From contig NZ_CBVJ010000093.1 in NCBI RefSeq assembly GCF_000513275.1, forward strand, positions 24,001 to 88,000: a stretch of DNA of 64,000 nucleotides. Direction: 5' to 3'. Below the pieces are notes generated by a model. It searched no databases. It saw only the letters and a list, made by a program, of their open reading frames with translations, and had not been told where the DNA came from. This document shows, piece by piece, positions 1-9,568 of this stretch. The position numbers and the translations under genes are program-made. Within the stretch, counting starts at the first letter, position 1. Each line of letters starts with the position of its first letter. This stretch comes from Paenibacillus gorillae. Lineage in GTDB: Bacteria > Bacillota > Bacilli > Paenibacillales > Paenibacillaceae.

Positions 1-38
1 TCCAAACGCTTTGGACGAAACGATATCGTAAAACAATT

Positions 39-1487
39 CTACTTCGCTATGGGCTCAGAGCTTATTGAACCGTCGGTGATCCCTTCCTGTGTTTCCGCAT
101 TGCTAGGCGACTGTTCGCTATCGCCTTTGTCAAGCAGCCCTTGACCGACTGTCTGCAGCTTGACAAGCGTCTCATCCAGCGACGCTTTGCTTTCCTTCAC
201 CTTCTGCAGCTCCGCTTGCGCTGTTCCATTGAATTCACCATAGAAATTTTTCGGCAGTTTATCAAAGTCTTTGAACATATTGTTTATGCTTGGCTTCAGC
301 GCATAAAACGCTGCTAAATTACGGTTTTCTTCATTATTCACATACTTGGTCCGAATCGGAAAACCGCCAAAGCTATTCGATTTTGAGGTTACTCTTGCGA
401 AATCGTCGCCTGTCACATATTTAATGAACGTCCATGCCGATTCCTTATTTGCTGCCAAATTATTAATTGCAAAAATATTGTAAAAGTTAGTCATCGTACT
501 ATAATCCGGATTAGCCGGATCTACTGGAACAGATACCAAGTCCCAGTTTTTAATCAGTTTTTCCTGATCCTTTTCCTTCAAATAATCTTTCGCTTGTTTA
601 AGCTGATCCATTACATAGGATCCGTCAAGCGTCATAGCCGCCCTTCCCGATATGAAAGGATTGCTAAGCAAATACTCCTCATAGGAGCCGCCGTTCATAC
701 GGTTGTCGCTCTCGAAATAGAGCGCCTTTGAATTAACCGCGTCAAGCGCCATTTCAAATACGCCTTTCCATGCCGGTGTATTGATCGTCATTTCTTTTTT
801 ACCCGCATTGAAGAATGCCAGGTTTTGCGCTCCTGCAATAGTAGATGCGATATCGAACAAGTTGTCGCTGTATCCCATTTTCAAACCGTATACCCGTTCC
901 TTGTCGCTTCCGTCTGTCGGGAACCGTTTGGCTAACTGAATGAGCTCACTGAAGCTCATTTTATCTTTCGGATACTCGATTCCGTATTTATCAAACAAAT
1001 CCTTGTTATAGTACAAGGCTTGGCTGGAATAGCTAGTAGACATGCCATATAGCTTGCCTCCGCCTATTTCCTTCAAGTAATCAACCATGCCGGGCACTAG
1101 CCCTTCTGTATCATACTTGTCCTTCTCAATAAAACCGTCGAGCTCATACAATTTGCCGTCCGTCGCCATTTTCTCATATTGGCTGGAGTCAATCATGAGA
1201 ATGTCCGGCTGTTCCTTCTCTATAAACTCATTCATCAGCTTCATATAGTCTTGTTCTTGTCCCTCTTCAGGACGGACTTTCGATGTGCTTATGACTTCGA
1301 TATTAATATTCGGGAATAAAGCCGTGAACAGCATGCCGTACTGTTGATAGAAGGAAGACTCCTCGTAATACATCACTCTTAACGTTTGCTGTTCGTTGGC
1401 TTTGCCTTTATCGCCGCCAAAGCTGCAGCCTGACAGCACCGTAAGCACCGCCATTACTAATACAAATTGCTTCATCCACTTTTTCAT
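39..1487 (-). CDS. ABC transporter solute-binding lipoprotein (sugar type)
   Basis: A 482-residue lipoprotein that would capture a solute, probably a sugar or oligosaccharide, outside the membrane for an ABC importer. Residues 1-25 form a signal peptide with two basic residues, a hydrophobic core and the lipobox LSGC (Cys about 21). The body has the layout of family 1 (MalE-like) binding proteins, including a GGGKLYGMSTSYSSQALYYN segment typical of the hinge region and a GRAAMTLDGS stretch. The ATG follows GGGGAGTG at suitable spacing. Partner permeases would lie to the left, outside the window. The ligand cannot be named from sequence. Confidence 0.88.
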   Translation of the reverse strand: MKKWMKQFVLVMAVLTVLSGCSFGGDKGKANEQQTLRVMYYEESSFYQQYGMLFTALFPNINIEVISTSKVRPEEGQEQDYMKLMNEFIEKEQPDILMIDSSQYEKMATDGKLYELDGFIEKDKYDTEGLVPGMVDYLKEIGGGKLYGMSTSYSSQALYYNKDLFDKYGIEYPKDKMSFSELIQLAKRFPTDGSDKERVYGLKMGYSDNLFDIASTIAGAQNLAFFNAGKKEMTINTPAWKGVFEMALDAVNSKALYFESDNRMNGGSYEEYLLSNPFISGRAAMTLDGSYVMDQLKQAKDYLKEKDQEKLIKNWDLVSVPVDPANPDYSTMTNFYNIFAINNLAANKESAWTFIKYVTGDDFARVTSKSNSFGGFPIRTKYVNNEENRNLAAFYALKPSINNMFKDFDKLPKNFYGEFNGTAQAELQKVKESKASLDETLVKLQTVGQGLLDKGDSEQSPSNAETQEGITDGSISSEPIAK

Positions 1488-1648
1488 TTCTTTACAACAC
1501 TCCCCAAAATTCTTTTATAAATACAATAAGTCCCAAAGTTAAGACGGAACAAGAGTTGCAGATGTTTCACTTTCGACAAAACAAGACAAATAAATACATA
1601 TTCTTTAACTCTTATTTTCTCAATCGAATTTTTGGCAGTGACTTTTAT

Positions 1649-1676
1649 TTGACATTAACTTTCATAATATTATATC
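1649..1676 (+). promoter_or_regulatory. Probable promoter of the DHA2 exporter gene
   Basis: TTGACA at 1649-1654 and a TATATC -10-like box at 1671-1676, 16 bp apart, lie about 50 bp upstream of the exporter start. The 232-bp gap between the divergent binding-protein and exporter genes is very AT-rich. The surrounding AATATTATAT is partly palindromic and could bind the downstream TetR regulator, which is inference. Confidence 0.45.
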
Positions 1677-1725
1677 GTATACATTGAAATTGAAAACTTT
1701 ATAGACATGAGAGGCGGTTTTGATT

Positions 1726-3237
1726 ATGCAGAATAAAAGAAGCTACAGATGGTGGGTACTCATCGCACTGGCAATTGGACTGCTGGCGGTTGGGCTCGAT
1801 TTAACGATTTTGAATCTTGCCCTTCCCACACTAGCTGCAGATTTACATTCGACAAGCAGTGAATTGCAATGGTATGCCGACGCCTATACGCTCGTGTTTG
1901 CTGCTGCCTTGCTTCCGGCTGGCCTTTTCGGTGATCGCTGGGGACGGAAAAAGCTGCTTCTGGCTGGACTGTTATTATTCGGCGCAGCTTCCCTGATTTG
2001 CGCTTATGCGCCCTCATCGGAGATGCTCATTGCGGGGAGAGCGTTGCTTGGCTTCGGCGCTGCGCTTATCGTGCCAATGTCTATGGCCATCATTCCCGTG
2101 TTGTTTGAGGAAGAGGAGCGCTCCAAAGCCATTGGAGTGTGGGTACTGTCCAATGCGATAGGCATCCCGCTTGGACCCATCGCAGGCGGCTGGCTGCTCA
2201 ATCATTTTGCTTGGGGATCGATTTTTCTAATTAACATCCCTCTTATTGCAATCGCACTCATTGCCGTCTCGATTATGCTGGAGGAATCAAGAAATAAGAG
2301 CGAATCCCCAATCGATTACGCCGGTATTCTACTCTCCAGCCTGGGCTTGATTAGTCTGACTTACGGCGTCATTAAAGCCGGAGAGAACGGGTGGGGGGAT
2401 CTCCTTGCTCTCACGACGATCTTTACAGGGGTTGTTCTGCTCGCCGGATTCATCTATTGGGAGCGCCGCATTGCGTATCCTTTAGTTTCTTCCGCTTTAT
2501 TCCGCTCTCGCGGCTTTACTTGGGGAACGATAATGGCTACTCTCATTTCCTTCGCCATGTTTGGACTGCTGTTTGTCCTGCCCCAATACTTTCAAATTGT
2601 GGAGGGCACAGATGCGTTAGGAGCAGGTTTAAGGTTGCTGCCTCTCATCGGCGGCTTGCTGATCGGCTCGCAAATAACCGAAAAGCTGCTTCGGCACTTA
2701 GGCGCTTCGTCCATATTCGCGATTGGATTTGCACTTTTAGCAGCAGGCTTGGCTATTGGCGCTTTTTCAGCTGTGGGGGACAGTTATTCGTGGACCGTCA
2801 TTTGGGTTGTCGCAGCAGGACTAGGAATTGGCTTCGTTCTGCCTACTGCCATGGACATTTCAATGGCTGCCCTGACAGCGGAGCAAAGCGGTGTAGGCTC
2901 GGCCTTAATTATGGCTTTGCGCAATGTAGGGGGAACGCTTGGAGTCGCTCTGCTAGGAACTGTTCTTGGCACGGCTTATCGTGGTAAACTAGAGTTGTCC
3001 GGTGTGCCGGACGGGATGATGGATACCGTTTCGCGCAGCGCATCAGCAGGCGCCGCTGCCGCTGTACAGCAGCATTCAACAGAGCTGCTGCATACCGTTC
3101 AAGCAGCATTTGTATATGGAATGAACCATTTATTGTGGATTTGCACGATTGTAGCGATGATTGGTATTGTGCTGGCTATCGTCTTTATGAGGCTGAAACA
3201 GCAACATACGCGTTCCGATAAAGGGATTGAAATATAA
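1726..3237 (+). CDS. DHA2-family (EmrB/QacA-type) MFS multidrug exporter
   Basis: A 503-residue integral membrane protein of the 14-helix DHA2 branch of the major facilitator superfamily, predicted to export drugs or other toxic hydrophobic compounds using the proton gradient. Visible hallmarks are LDLTILNLALPTLA in helix 1 (DHA2 motif D1), GDRWGRKK after helix 2 (motif A) and GPIAGGWL in helix 5 (motif C of antiporters). The ATG at 1726 is preferred over the in-frame TTG at 1720, because GAGGCGG lies about 9 nt upstream. A TetR regulator gene follows 52 bp downstream in the same direction, so the pair is probably a self-regulated resistance operon. The substrate is unknown. Confidence 0.9.
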   Translation: MQNKRSYRWWVLIALAIGLLAVGLDLTILNLALPTLAADLHSTSSELQWYADAYTLVFAAALLPAGLFGDRWGRKKLLLAGLLLFGAASLICAYAPSSEMLIAGRALLGFGAALIVPMSMAIIPVLFEEEERSKAIGVWVLSNAIGIPLGPIAGGWLLNHFAWGSIFLINIPLIAIALIAVSIMLEESRNKSESPIDYAGILLSSLGLISLTYGVIKAGENGWGDLLALTTIFTGVVLLAGFIYWERRIAYPLVSSALFRSRGFTWGTIMATLISFAMFGLLFVLPQYFQIVEGTDALGAGLRLLPLIGGLLIGSQITEKLLRHLGASSIFAIGFALLAAGLAIGAFSAVGDSYSWTVIWVVAAGLGIGFVLPTAMDISMAALTAEQSGVGSALIMALRNVGGTLGVALLGTVLGTAYRGKLELSGVPDGMMDTVSRSASAGAAAAVQQHSTELLHTVQAAFVYGMNHLLWICTIVAMIGIVLAIVFMRLKQQHTRSDKGIEI

Positions 3238-3289
3238 CTCTGTACACAAAAGCGTTGTGAAGCAGGGTGAAGAAAAAGGTTGGGAGTGA

Positions 3290-3898
3290 GTGAACAGCAT
3301 GTCCTCAGACAAAAAACAGGCAACAGGCTTACGGGAGCGGAAAAAAGCAAAAACGATTGCTGCGGTGCAGGCGCATGCCTTACGGCTATTCCACGAGCAT
3401 GGCTACCATGAAACAACGGTGGATCAAATTGCAGCAGCAGCAGAAATCTCGCCTAGCACTTTTTTTCGCTACTTCCCCACCAAAGAGGATGTCTTGATCA
3501 TCGATAACTACGACCCCCTGCTCATACAGGCTTTCCGTGCACAACCCTCCGAGCTTAGTTTGCTGGAGGCTACACGCAATGCAATGACAGAAGGTATCGA
3601 TAAAATGTCAGTAGAAGAAATGGAAACCGTGAGGCAGCGGATTCAGCTCATTATGTCTGTCCCTGAGCTTCGCGCGGCAACATTGAACAACCAAATGATG
3701 ACACTGCAATTAATCGTCGAGCTTGCCGCTGAGCGTCTAGGCCGGCAGGCAGATGACTTGGCGGTGCAGACGTTTGCCGGAGCGATAATCGGAGTGAGTA
3801 TTTCAGTAATGCTGTACTATTCCGAACACCCGGAAGCAGACTTCAGGCAATTGCAGTTTGATGCCTTGAATCGGCTGAAGGATGGTTTTCCATTGTAG
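3290..3898 (+). CDS. TetR/AcrR-family transcriptional regulator
   Basis: A 202-residue one-component repressor candidate. Residues 13-60 hold the TetR helix-turn-helix: a KKAKTIAAVQAHALRLF helix, then HGYHETTVDQIAAAAEISPS and TFFRYFPTKEDV, the classic recognition helix. The C-terminal half is helical and would form the ligand and dimer domain. GTG at 3290 fits GGGAG 5 nt upstream; an in-frame ATG at 3299 is the alternative. Its place directly after the exporter gene suggests it controls that gene and is released by an exported compound. Confidence 0.88.
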   Translation: MNSMSSDKKQATGLRERKKAKTIAAVQAHALRLFHEHGYHETTVDQIAAAAEISPSTFFRYFPTKEDVLIIDNYDPLLIQAFRAQPSELSLLEATRNAMTEGIDKMSVEEMETVRQRIQLIMSVPELRAATLNNQMMTLQLIVELAAERLGRQADDLAVQTFAGAIIGVSISVMLYYSEHPEADFRQLQFDALNRLKDGFPL

Positions 3899-3921
3899 CG
3901 CGGGTTTACCCTACTCTTGAA

Positions 3922-3954
3922 AAACGGCCTGCTCCCAATTGGAGCAGGCCGTTT
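3922..3954. terminator. Bidirectional terminator
   Basis: A perfect 14-bp inverted repeat (3922-3935 with 3941-3954, GC-rich core GGCCTGCTCC, 5-nt loop) flanked by A and T runs. It lies between the convergent tetR-type gene and the mnt operon and should end transcription from both sides. Confidence 0.85.
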
Positions 3955-3981
3955 ATTTGATGGTTATTCGCTGCTTTAAAG

Positions 3982-4861
3982 CTAGTGTGTTCCAATAAGT
4001 TTGCGCATACGAAGCTTTTTTGCAACGTACCCATGGGATGGTGAGAATAAAAAGGCTAGGATGAACAGCACCCCAGCGGCGCATACGATACAGCCCGCGA
4101 TCGAGGCATCAAGAACGACCGCCGCGCCGTACCCCAGGAAAGTGCTGGAAATGCCCACTAACGCACTGAGCACAATCATACGGCCTAACCGATCGGTGAG
4201 CAGATAAGCAGTGGCCGCCGGGATAATAAGCAAGCCTACAACAAGAATGGCCCCTACGCTTTCGAATGAACTGACAGTCGCCATAGACACGAGACCCATC
4301 AGCAAGTAGTGAAAGAGTGCGACCGGTATGCCGCACGCGGCGGCCAGCGCCGGATCGAAAGCGCAAATGCTTGAACTGCTTGTAGAACAGGCCTATAACC
4401 GCCACAATGACAATGAAAGTCACACCTAGCAGCCAAACCGCCTTCGGCCCCAAATTGACGCCATTTACTTCCCAGACGTTCCAATGAACATAGGCAATTT
4501 CACCGTACAGAATAGCATCCTGATCCAGATGCACTTGACGGGCAAATAGACTGACGAGCAGAACCCCTAAGGCGAACAAAGCCGTGAAAACAACGCCGAT
4601 AGAAGCATCGGACTGAATGCCGCTTTGCTGGAACGTCTGAATAAGAAAGACCGCAAGCAAGCCGCAGATCATTGCTGCGAACAGCATCAGCATCGAATCT
4701 CGCGAGCCGCTGAGCAGAAAAGCGATAACGATGCCGGGCATGACGGAGTGGCTGATCGCATCGCCGATCATCGCCATTTTACGGAGAACGAGGAAAGCCC
4801 CTAGTATGCCGCAGCAGCTTGCAACCAGTGATCCCGTCAGCAAAATCCAAAATACGGTCAT
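3982..4861 (-). pseudogene. mntD: Manganese-type ABC permease (mntD-like), frameshifted
   Basis: The second membrane subunit of the metal ABC importer, broken by a +1 frameshift. Frame one reads from ATG 4861 through about codon 167 and ends in normal family sequence FKQFKHLRF. Homology then resumes in the neighbouring frame as DPALAAACGIPVALF and runs to the stop at 3982. The switch maps to a three-base A run on the plus strand (4358-4360); with two bases the frames join as R-F-D-P and give a protein of about 291 residues, the normal size for the family. It could be a true mutation or a sequencing error. The start overlaps the preceding permease stop by ATGA. Confidence 0.85.
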
Positions 4862-5817
4862 AACGCCGCCCCCTTCTCCGTCTCAGCCGCCGCAACTCTC
4901 GCCTTCACATTCCCACGGATTTGCGATTGCTCCAGCTTCCGCTTCACACGCAAGCGGATAAATTGCTTGGCGAGCAAGCCTTTTTGCGGACCGAATAATA
5001 TCGATAAGAAAAATAATGCAGTAGCCGCCAGCACAGTCAGCGGTCCTGTCGGAAGATTCGCCGCTGTTGAGCTGATCAAGGTGCCTGCCGCTCCGCTAAT
5101 GGCTCCAAACAGGCCGGATAAAATAACCATAGCGCCTAGCCGATGTGTCCAGTATCTGGCCGACACGGCCGGAGTAATTAATAATGCCGCCACGAGCACG
5201 ACACCTACCGCTTGAATACCCACTACAACCGAGACAACCATAAGCAGCATCAAGAGCTGCTCCAGAAAAGCGACAGGATAGCCAATGCCACGGGCAAATC
5301 CAGGGTCGAAGGAAATTAGCTTGAACTGTTTGAAAAGTAAGAAACACACTGCAATGAGAAGAACGCTTACTATGGACATCGTGAGCACGTCGGAGCCAAT
5401 CATTGCTGCCGCTTGCCCGAATAGAAATTTGTCCAACCCGGCCTGATTGCCGTAACTGCCATGCTGGATGACCGTCAGCAATACAATGCCTAATCCGAAA
5501 AATCCGGACAGTACAATTCCCATTGCCGCATCATGCTTAATACGGGAGTGACGGGTGACGAAGCCAATGCCGAAGGTAGCGATAACACCGGCTATTGCCG
5601 CTCCGATGAGAAAGATCAGCAGCGACTTCGTTCCGGTCAGCATGAACGCGATACAGATTCCGGGCAACGCCGCATGGGCAAGCGTATCACCCATGAGGCT
5701 CTGTTTTCTTAAGTATGAGAAACAACCAATTATGCCGCTGCTTAAGCCTAATAAAGTGCAGCTGATAAAAATCCATTGCATGTTGGGATCATTCAGAAGG
5801 GTCCATAAGCTCTGCAT
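4858..5817 (-). CDS. mntC: Manganese/zinc-type ABC transporter permease
   Basis: A 319-residue membrane subunit of an ABC-3 family metal importer, with about eight hydrophobic segments. Family signatures include GCFSYLRKQSLMGDTLAHAA near the N-terminus and FKLISFDPGFARGIGYPV in the middle, the cytoplasmic segment that contacts the ATPase. The C-terminal tail after residue 285 is Lys/Arg-rich and longer than usual. AGGGTGA precedes ATG 5817. The gene sits between the ATPase gene and the frameshifted second permease gene, and the last 4 bp overlap that gene's start. Confidence 0.88.
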   Translation of the reverse strand: MQSLWTLLNDPNMQWIFISCTLLGLSSGIIGCFSYLRKQSLMGDTLAHAALPGICIAFMLTGTKSLLIFLIGAAIAGVIATFGIGFVTRHSRIKHDAAMGIVLSGFFGLGIVLLTVIQHGSYGNQAGLDKFLFGQAAAMIGSDVLTMSIVSVLLIAVCFLLFKQFKLISFDPGFARGIGYPVAFLEQLLMLLMVVSVVVGIQAVGVVLVAALLITPAVSARYWTHRLGAMVILSGLFGAISGAAGTLISSTAANLPTGPLTVLAATALFFLSILFGPQKGLLAKQFIRLRVKRKLEQSQIRGNVKARVAAAETEKGAAL

Positions 5818-5823
5818 GCCGGG

Positions 5824-6612
5824 TCACCCTTTCGTTGCAAAGATATCGGAATGATTGCGGCTGCGATCGAGAAAAGCAAGTCTGCCGCCATAGGTTTGCT
5901 GCAGCAGCTCCTGTGTAAAAACCTCATCGGTCGGCCCGTATGCCTGCAGCTCAACATTTAATAACAGCACAGAATCGAAGTATTCTTGAACCGTTGCAAG
6001 GTCATGATGAACAACGATAACCGTCTTCCCCTGACGTTTCAGTTCCTGCAGCAGTGTAATGATCGCTTTCTCCGTCGCAGCGTCTACGCCGGCAAACGGC
6101 TCATCCATGAAGTAAAGGCTTGCGTCCTGAGCAAGCGCTCTGGCAAGGAAGACACGCTGCTGCTGACCGCCTGACAGCTGGCTAATTTGTCTGGTTGCGA
6201 AATCCGCCATGCCGACCTTTGCCAGACTTTCCATCGCGATAGCCCGCTCCTTGGCACCCGGCCGGCCAAACCAGCCGAGATGACCATAACGGCCCATAGT
6301 CACGACATCCAGCGCATTCGTCGGAAAATCCCAATCGACCGATTCACGCTGCGGCACGTAACCTACCAGCTTACGCTGCTGTTTGTAGGGCTTGCCGTAG
6401 ACGAGCACCTCGCCGCTTAATCTTGGTATGAGACCAAGCGCCGCTTTCATCATCGTCGATTTGCCTGCACCATTTGGGCCGATAACGCCCACAAGCTCAC
6501 CCTCCTGTACGGAAAACGATACGTTGCGCAGTACCGGCTTTTTCTGATAGGCCGCGCTTAAACCTTGTATTGTGAGCGGAGCTTTCGCTTCTACACGTTG
6601 CTTCTGTTCCAT
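5824..6612 (-). CDS. mntB: Manganese/zinc-type ABC transporter ATP-binding protein
   Basis: A 262-residue ATPase subunit of the metal importer. Walker A is GPNGAGKST at about residues 44-52, the Q-loop is VPQRES, the signature is LSGGQQQR, Walker B is [10 protein letters not shown], and the switch His lies in VVHHDL. This set is typical of the MntB/ZnuC/MtsB group. ATG 6612 is chosen because GAGGGAG lies 8 nt upstream; a GTG at 6633 overlapping the upstream stop would add seven residues. Co-transcribed with the binding protein upstream and two permeases downstream. Confidence 0.92.
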   Translation of the reverse strand: MEQKQRVEAKAPLTIQGLSAAYQKKPVLRNVSFSVQEGELVGVIGPNGAGKSTMMKAALGLIPRLSGEVLVYGKPYKQQRKLVGYVPQRESVDWDFPTNALDVVTMGRYGHLGWFGRPGAKERAIAMESLAKVGMADFATRQISQLSGGQQQRVFLARALAQDASLYFMDEPFAGVDAATEKAIITLLQELKRQGKTVIVVHHDLATVQEYFDSVLLLNVELQAYGPTDEVFTQELLQQTYGGRLAFLDRSRNHSDIFATKG

Positions 6613-6629
6613 TCCGATCATCTCCCTCT

Positions 6630-7607
6630 TCACTTCAGAGCATTAACGATGGTATCTACGTTATGCTTCACCATGCCGATGTAAGTACCTTCTACAGTGC
6701 CTTCGTCCCCCATCGCGTCAGAGTACAGCTCCCCGCCGATAACGACCTCATGCCCGAGCTTTTTAGCGCCTTCGATAACAGACTCAATCGATTTGCGGGG
6801 AACGCTGGATTCGATGAACACTGCCTTGATTTGTTTTTCCACTAGAAAATCACGCAGCTCGCTCACATCCTTGGAGCCGTATTCTGACATCGTATTCATT
6901 CCTTGAAGCCCTGTTACTTCCACGCCATATTCGTCTCCAAAGTAGCCGAATGCATCATGTGCTGTAACAAGAATCCGGCTCGCCTCCGGCAGTTTGGCAA
7001 CTTGATCCCGAGCGTATTGGTCAAGCTCCTCCAGCTTCATCAAGTACGCAGCCGCTCTTTCTTTGTAGCCTTCTGCATGAGCAGGGTCCTTCTCCGACAG
7101 CGTGTCGCGAATGACCTCCGTCGCGGACATCCACAGCTTGACGTTAAACCAGATATGCGGGTCATGCGAGCCGCTGCCGCCTTGCGGATTAGCACGAAGC
7201 TGCTCTTCTTTCAAATTGGAGGAGACGGCAACCGTTGGCTTCGTTTTCTCCAGCTTCTCGAACATTTCCGCCATTTTACCCTCTAAATGTAGTCCGTTAT
7301 AAAAGATGATGTCTGCTTTATCCAGCTTCTCAATATCTCCATGCGACGCTTTGTACAAGTGGGGATCGATTCCCGATCCCATGAGTCCGGTTACGGCAAC
7401 CTCATCGCCGCCAACCTCTCTCACCACATCCGCAATCATGCCGATCGTCGTCGTTACCTTTAGCTTCCCTTCATTTTCAGCAGCTGTTTGCTTCTCTTCT
7501 GTATTTCCCCCGCAAGCTGTCGTTATCATTACAAACACGGTCAAAAATAAAATCGTCATAATAAATCGCCGAAAGGCGGAGTTCATACGTACTGGCTTTT
7601 TATTCAT
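6630..7607 (-). CDS. mntA: Manganese-type metal-binding lipoprotein of an ABC importer
   Basis: A 325-residue cluster A-I (PsaA/MntA/ZnuA-type) lipoprotein that captures a divalent metal outside the membrane. A signal peptide precedes the lipobox-like TTAC. Probable metal ligands are the His in DPHLYK, the His in DPHIWF, Glu in FIESSVP and Asp in [11 protein letters not shown]. Two His plus two acidic ligands and only a short linker instead of a His-rich loop favour Mn (or Fe) over Zn; the metal assignment is inference. ATG 7607 has GAGGGAGAG upstream. It is the first gene of the operon. Confidence 0.87.
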   Translation of the reverse strand: MNKKPVRMNSAFRRFIMTILFLTVFVMITTACGGNTEEKQTAAENEGKLKVTTTIGMIADVVREVGGDEVAVTGLMGSGIDPHLYKASHGDIEKLDKADIIFYNGLHLEGKMAEMFEKLEKTKPTVAVSSNLKEEQLRANPQGGSGSHDPHIWFNVKLWMSATEVIRDTLSEKDPAHAEGYKERAAAYLMKLEELDQYARDQVAKLPEASRILVTAHDAFGYFGDEYGVEVTGLQGMNTMSEYGSKDVSELRDFLVEKQIKAVFIESSVPRKSIESVIEGAKKLGHEVVIGGELYSDAMGDEGTVEGTYIGMVKHNVDTIVNALK

Positions 7608-7674
7608 CAAACTCTCCCTCTCCCAAATATTTTGCATGGACGAACATTAGTTTACTCAGAGACTCTTTGTTTAT

Positions 7675-7702
7675 ATTATACAAAAAAGTTTCTCTAATGC
7701 AA
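7675..7702 (-). promoter_or_regulatory. Promoter of the mnt-like operon
   Basis: On the minus strand TTGCAT (7697-7702) and TATAAT (7675-7680) are 16 bp apart, about 70 bp upstream of the lipoprotein start. AT-rich partial dyads surround the -10 box and could hold an MntR or Fur-type site, but no consensus box is clear. The remainder of 7703-8127 holds no gene I can support. Confidence 0.5.
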
Positions 7703-8127
7703 CATTTTTCGCAAAAATAGGCTGGATTTTTTGAAAAGGCTGCATCCGATGCGGTAAAACTATGCGTCTTAACGCTTTTGAATAAGAGATCAGCAGACCT
7801 GAGATCCTTACGTGAGACTGGCTTGAGAGCAAAGCTTTCTCTTTTTTTACCAGATAATAAACCTGCATGCTTCGTTTTCAAGTAATGGCCTTGGCGGTAC
7901 AGAAAATTATTGAACTGCTGTCTGCTGTTACGTAGTTTGTTTTTACAACCCATATGTTGTAGGTATAAGACGCTGATTATATAAACATAGGTCGACAACT
8001 GAAAAAGTACTAGCAAGGAGAATCAGACCTCTTCACTAGCACTTATTACTAACCGATATTCAACTGCGACGAAATTCTAGCCAATAGCGAGAACACGCAA
8101 TTATCCCGTAATAAGTACGAAACCACA

Positions 8128-8820
8128 CTACCATTGATACTTTTCCAGCTTATGGCGCACCAGCTCGTATCGAAGTACCTTGCCTTCTTTATCTGCTTTG
8201 CTCACTGTGACCTCTGGCCGAAGATATCCCTGATCGCATAGTGCCTGGAGCTGACGTACCGTTGTCCGGTGATTAAGCATCAGATGACGGCTCGCATCCA
8301 GCGGGCGCAGCCATCCGCCTTGTTTGCAAGCGAATCTAATTATTTCTTTTTGGATCAGATCATCCAGTTTAATCGGAGATTCTAAAGCCTGATAGCGGCT
8401 CATCAGCAATCTAAGCAGTGTTGCGCAGATTTCTGCCCGGCCCGCCACGTCATCGTACGAGAATGAAACCACATGGTAGCCAAGCCCCTGGAAAAAAACT
8501 TCACGGTTCAACTCCTCGGCATATTTCCTTCGATCTGTCTCCGCCACATGAGGACCAAAACCTTTAATCTCAATCGCCAGCTTGATATGGCCAGACACCC
8601 ACACAAAATCCGCAAAATAAGACTTCCCTCTCCAGTCGATGATTTCGTACTCCGGATGCAGCTGATCTAATGTCCCAATTACCGGCCACCATACCTGCCG
8701 TAAAAAAAGCTGCTCCGCATGCTGGTGCCCTCGCTCCAGCCTTCCTCTTCGCTCACCGCTTCTTCCATTCAAATGATCGTTCATCCATTCTGTATGTGAT
8801 TCCTCAAAATTTACTGCCAT
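8128..8820 (-). CDS. Endonuclease-fold (DUF559/VSR-like) protein with C-terminal winged helix
   Basis: A 230-residue protein. Residues about 35-140 look like a restriction-endonuclease (PD-(D/E)XK) fold: EYEIIDWRGKSYFADFVW then LAIEIKGFG, the order D...ExK expected of an active site, followed by RKYAEELNREVFFQGLGYHVVSF as in DUF559/VSR proteins. The C-terminal 80 residues resemble a winged helix (RFACKQGGWLRPLDASRHL, then TTVRQLQALCDQGYL). ATG 8820 follows GGAGG. The function is unknown; DNA repair, restriction or regulation are all possible. It stands alone, with a hairpin just upstream. Confidence 0.6.
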   Translation of the reverse strand: MAVNFEESHTEWMNDHLNGRSGERRGRLERGHQHAEQLFLRQVWWPVIGTLDQLHPEYEIIDWRGKSYFADFVWVSGHIKLAIEIKGFGPHVAETDRRKYAEELNREVFFQGLGYHVVSFSYDDVAGRAEICATLLRLLMSRYQALESPIKLDDLIQKEIIRFACKQGGWLRPLDASRHLMLNHRTTVRQLQALCDQGYLRPEVTVSKADKEGKVLRYELVRHKLEKYQW

Positions 8821-8852
8821 CCGCTTCCCCTCCAACATTTTTAAAATAAAAA

Positions 8853-8888
8853 AACGCCCCCATTCATCCATAGATGAAAAGGGACGTT
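8853..8888 (-). terminator. Terminator-like hairpin in the 5' leader of the nuclease-fold gene
   Basis: The minus strand reads AACGTCCC, then TTCATC, a 4-nt loop, GATGAA and GGGGCGTT followed by seven T residues. It ends only about 32 nt before ATG 8820, so it either closes an upstream minus-strand transcript or attenuates the gene. No regulator-binding element was recognised. Confidence 0.55.
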
Positions 8889-9500
8889 CTTCGTCCTAGT
8901 TTTGCCTATTTTGCTCAACTACCTGCATTATCTCATTTCCATACTTGCTCCACAACCTATATTTACAAATAATCTGAACCAATTAGGCATCCAACACCTC
9001 GTAGCAGCTAATCAAAATGCAAATCTGCATTTTGTTTGCCGTGATTCCGGTGATTTATCGCTTCAAAATGTAAAAGTGCAGGTTGATACGCCAAAAAAGC
9101 CCCATTTGAGCCAAAATGACCGATTTCAAATGTATTTTTGCATTTTGAAGAGGATTTTGGACCATTTCAGGCCAAACAAAATGTACTTTTACATTTTGAT
9201 CAGCTGACGGGTATACCACGGGTAAAAAAACAGCCCCCTGAACTCAAGTCACGAACGCGCATTCGGTGCGCAGTAACATAAAGAGTATATTGAAAGCCCG
9301 ATGAGCAGCGATTTAACACTGCGGACACATGAGGACACTTATCGGACTACATTCATCCTAAAAAAGTCCGTTGGACGTACAGAGGTACCAATGGAGCCGT
9401 GATTCCACCTAAAGAACATATAACACATACGAGAACACCGACGATTCAGCATAGAATACACCGTAGGCACGTGCCGACTGGACCACAACAATTTCGCACA
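8889..9500. other. Non-coding stretch
   Basis: About 610 bp without a credible gene. It contains the CAAAATG inverted-repeat array described separately (9013-9198). The rest has short open frames in several directions but no ribosome binding site and no recognisable protein. Confidence 0.6.
9013..9198. repeat. Array of CAAAATG inverted repeats
   Basis: Four related units. 9013-9034 is CAAAATGCA, 4 nt, TGCATTTTG. 9064-9080 is CAAAATGTA, 4 nt and a truncated TGCA arm. 9127-9147 is CAAATGTA, 4 nt, TGCATTTTG. 9177-9198 is CAAAATGTA, 4 nt, TACATTTTG. Units start 51, 63 and 50 bp apart. Each full unit folds as an 8-9 bp stem with a tetraloop. The function is unknown. Confidence 0.75.
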
Positions 9501-9537
9501 AAAAAGCCCGTCGGTCGCGTGGAGCGATCGACGGGCT
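9501..9537 (-). terminator. Terminator of the PBP operon
   Basis: On the minus strand AGCCCGTCG, then CGA...TCG and CGACGGGCT followed by six T residues form a strong hairpin 30 bp beyond the penicillin-binding protein stop. Confidence 0.85.
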
Positions 9538-9568
9538 CTGCACTATTCATCTTACACCTGCGCTTACT

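Noticed and set aside
7600..8016. Minus-strand open frame of 138 codons upstream of the mnt operon
   Set aside because: It overlaps the mnt promoter and the lipoprotein start, lacks a ribosome site and shows no recognisable protein pattern.
8902..9207. Plus-strand open frame of 101 codons
   Set aside because: It runs through the inverted-repeat array, has no ribosome site and an implausible composition.
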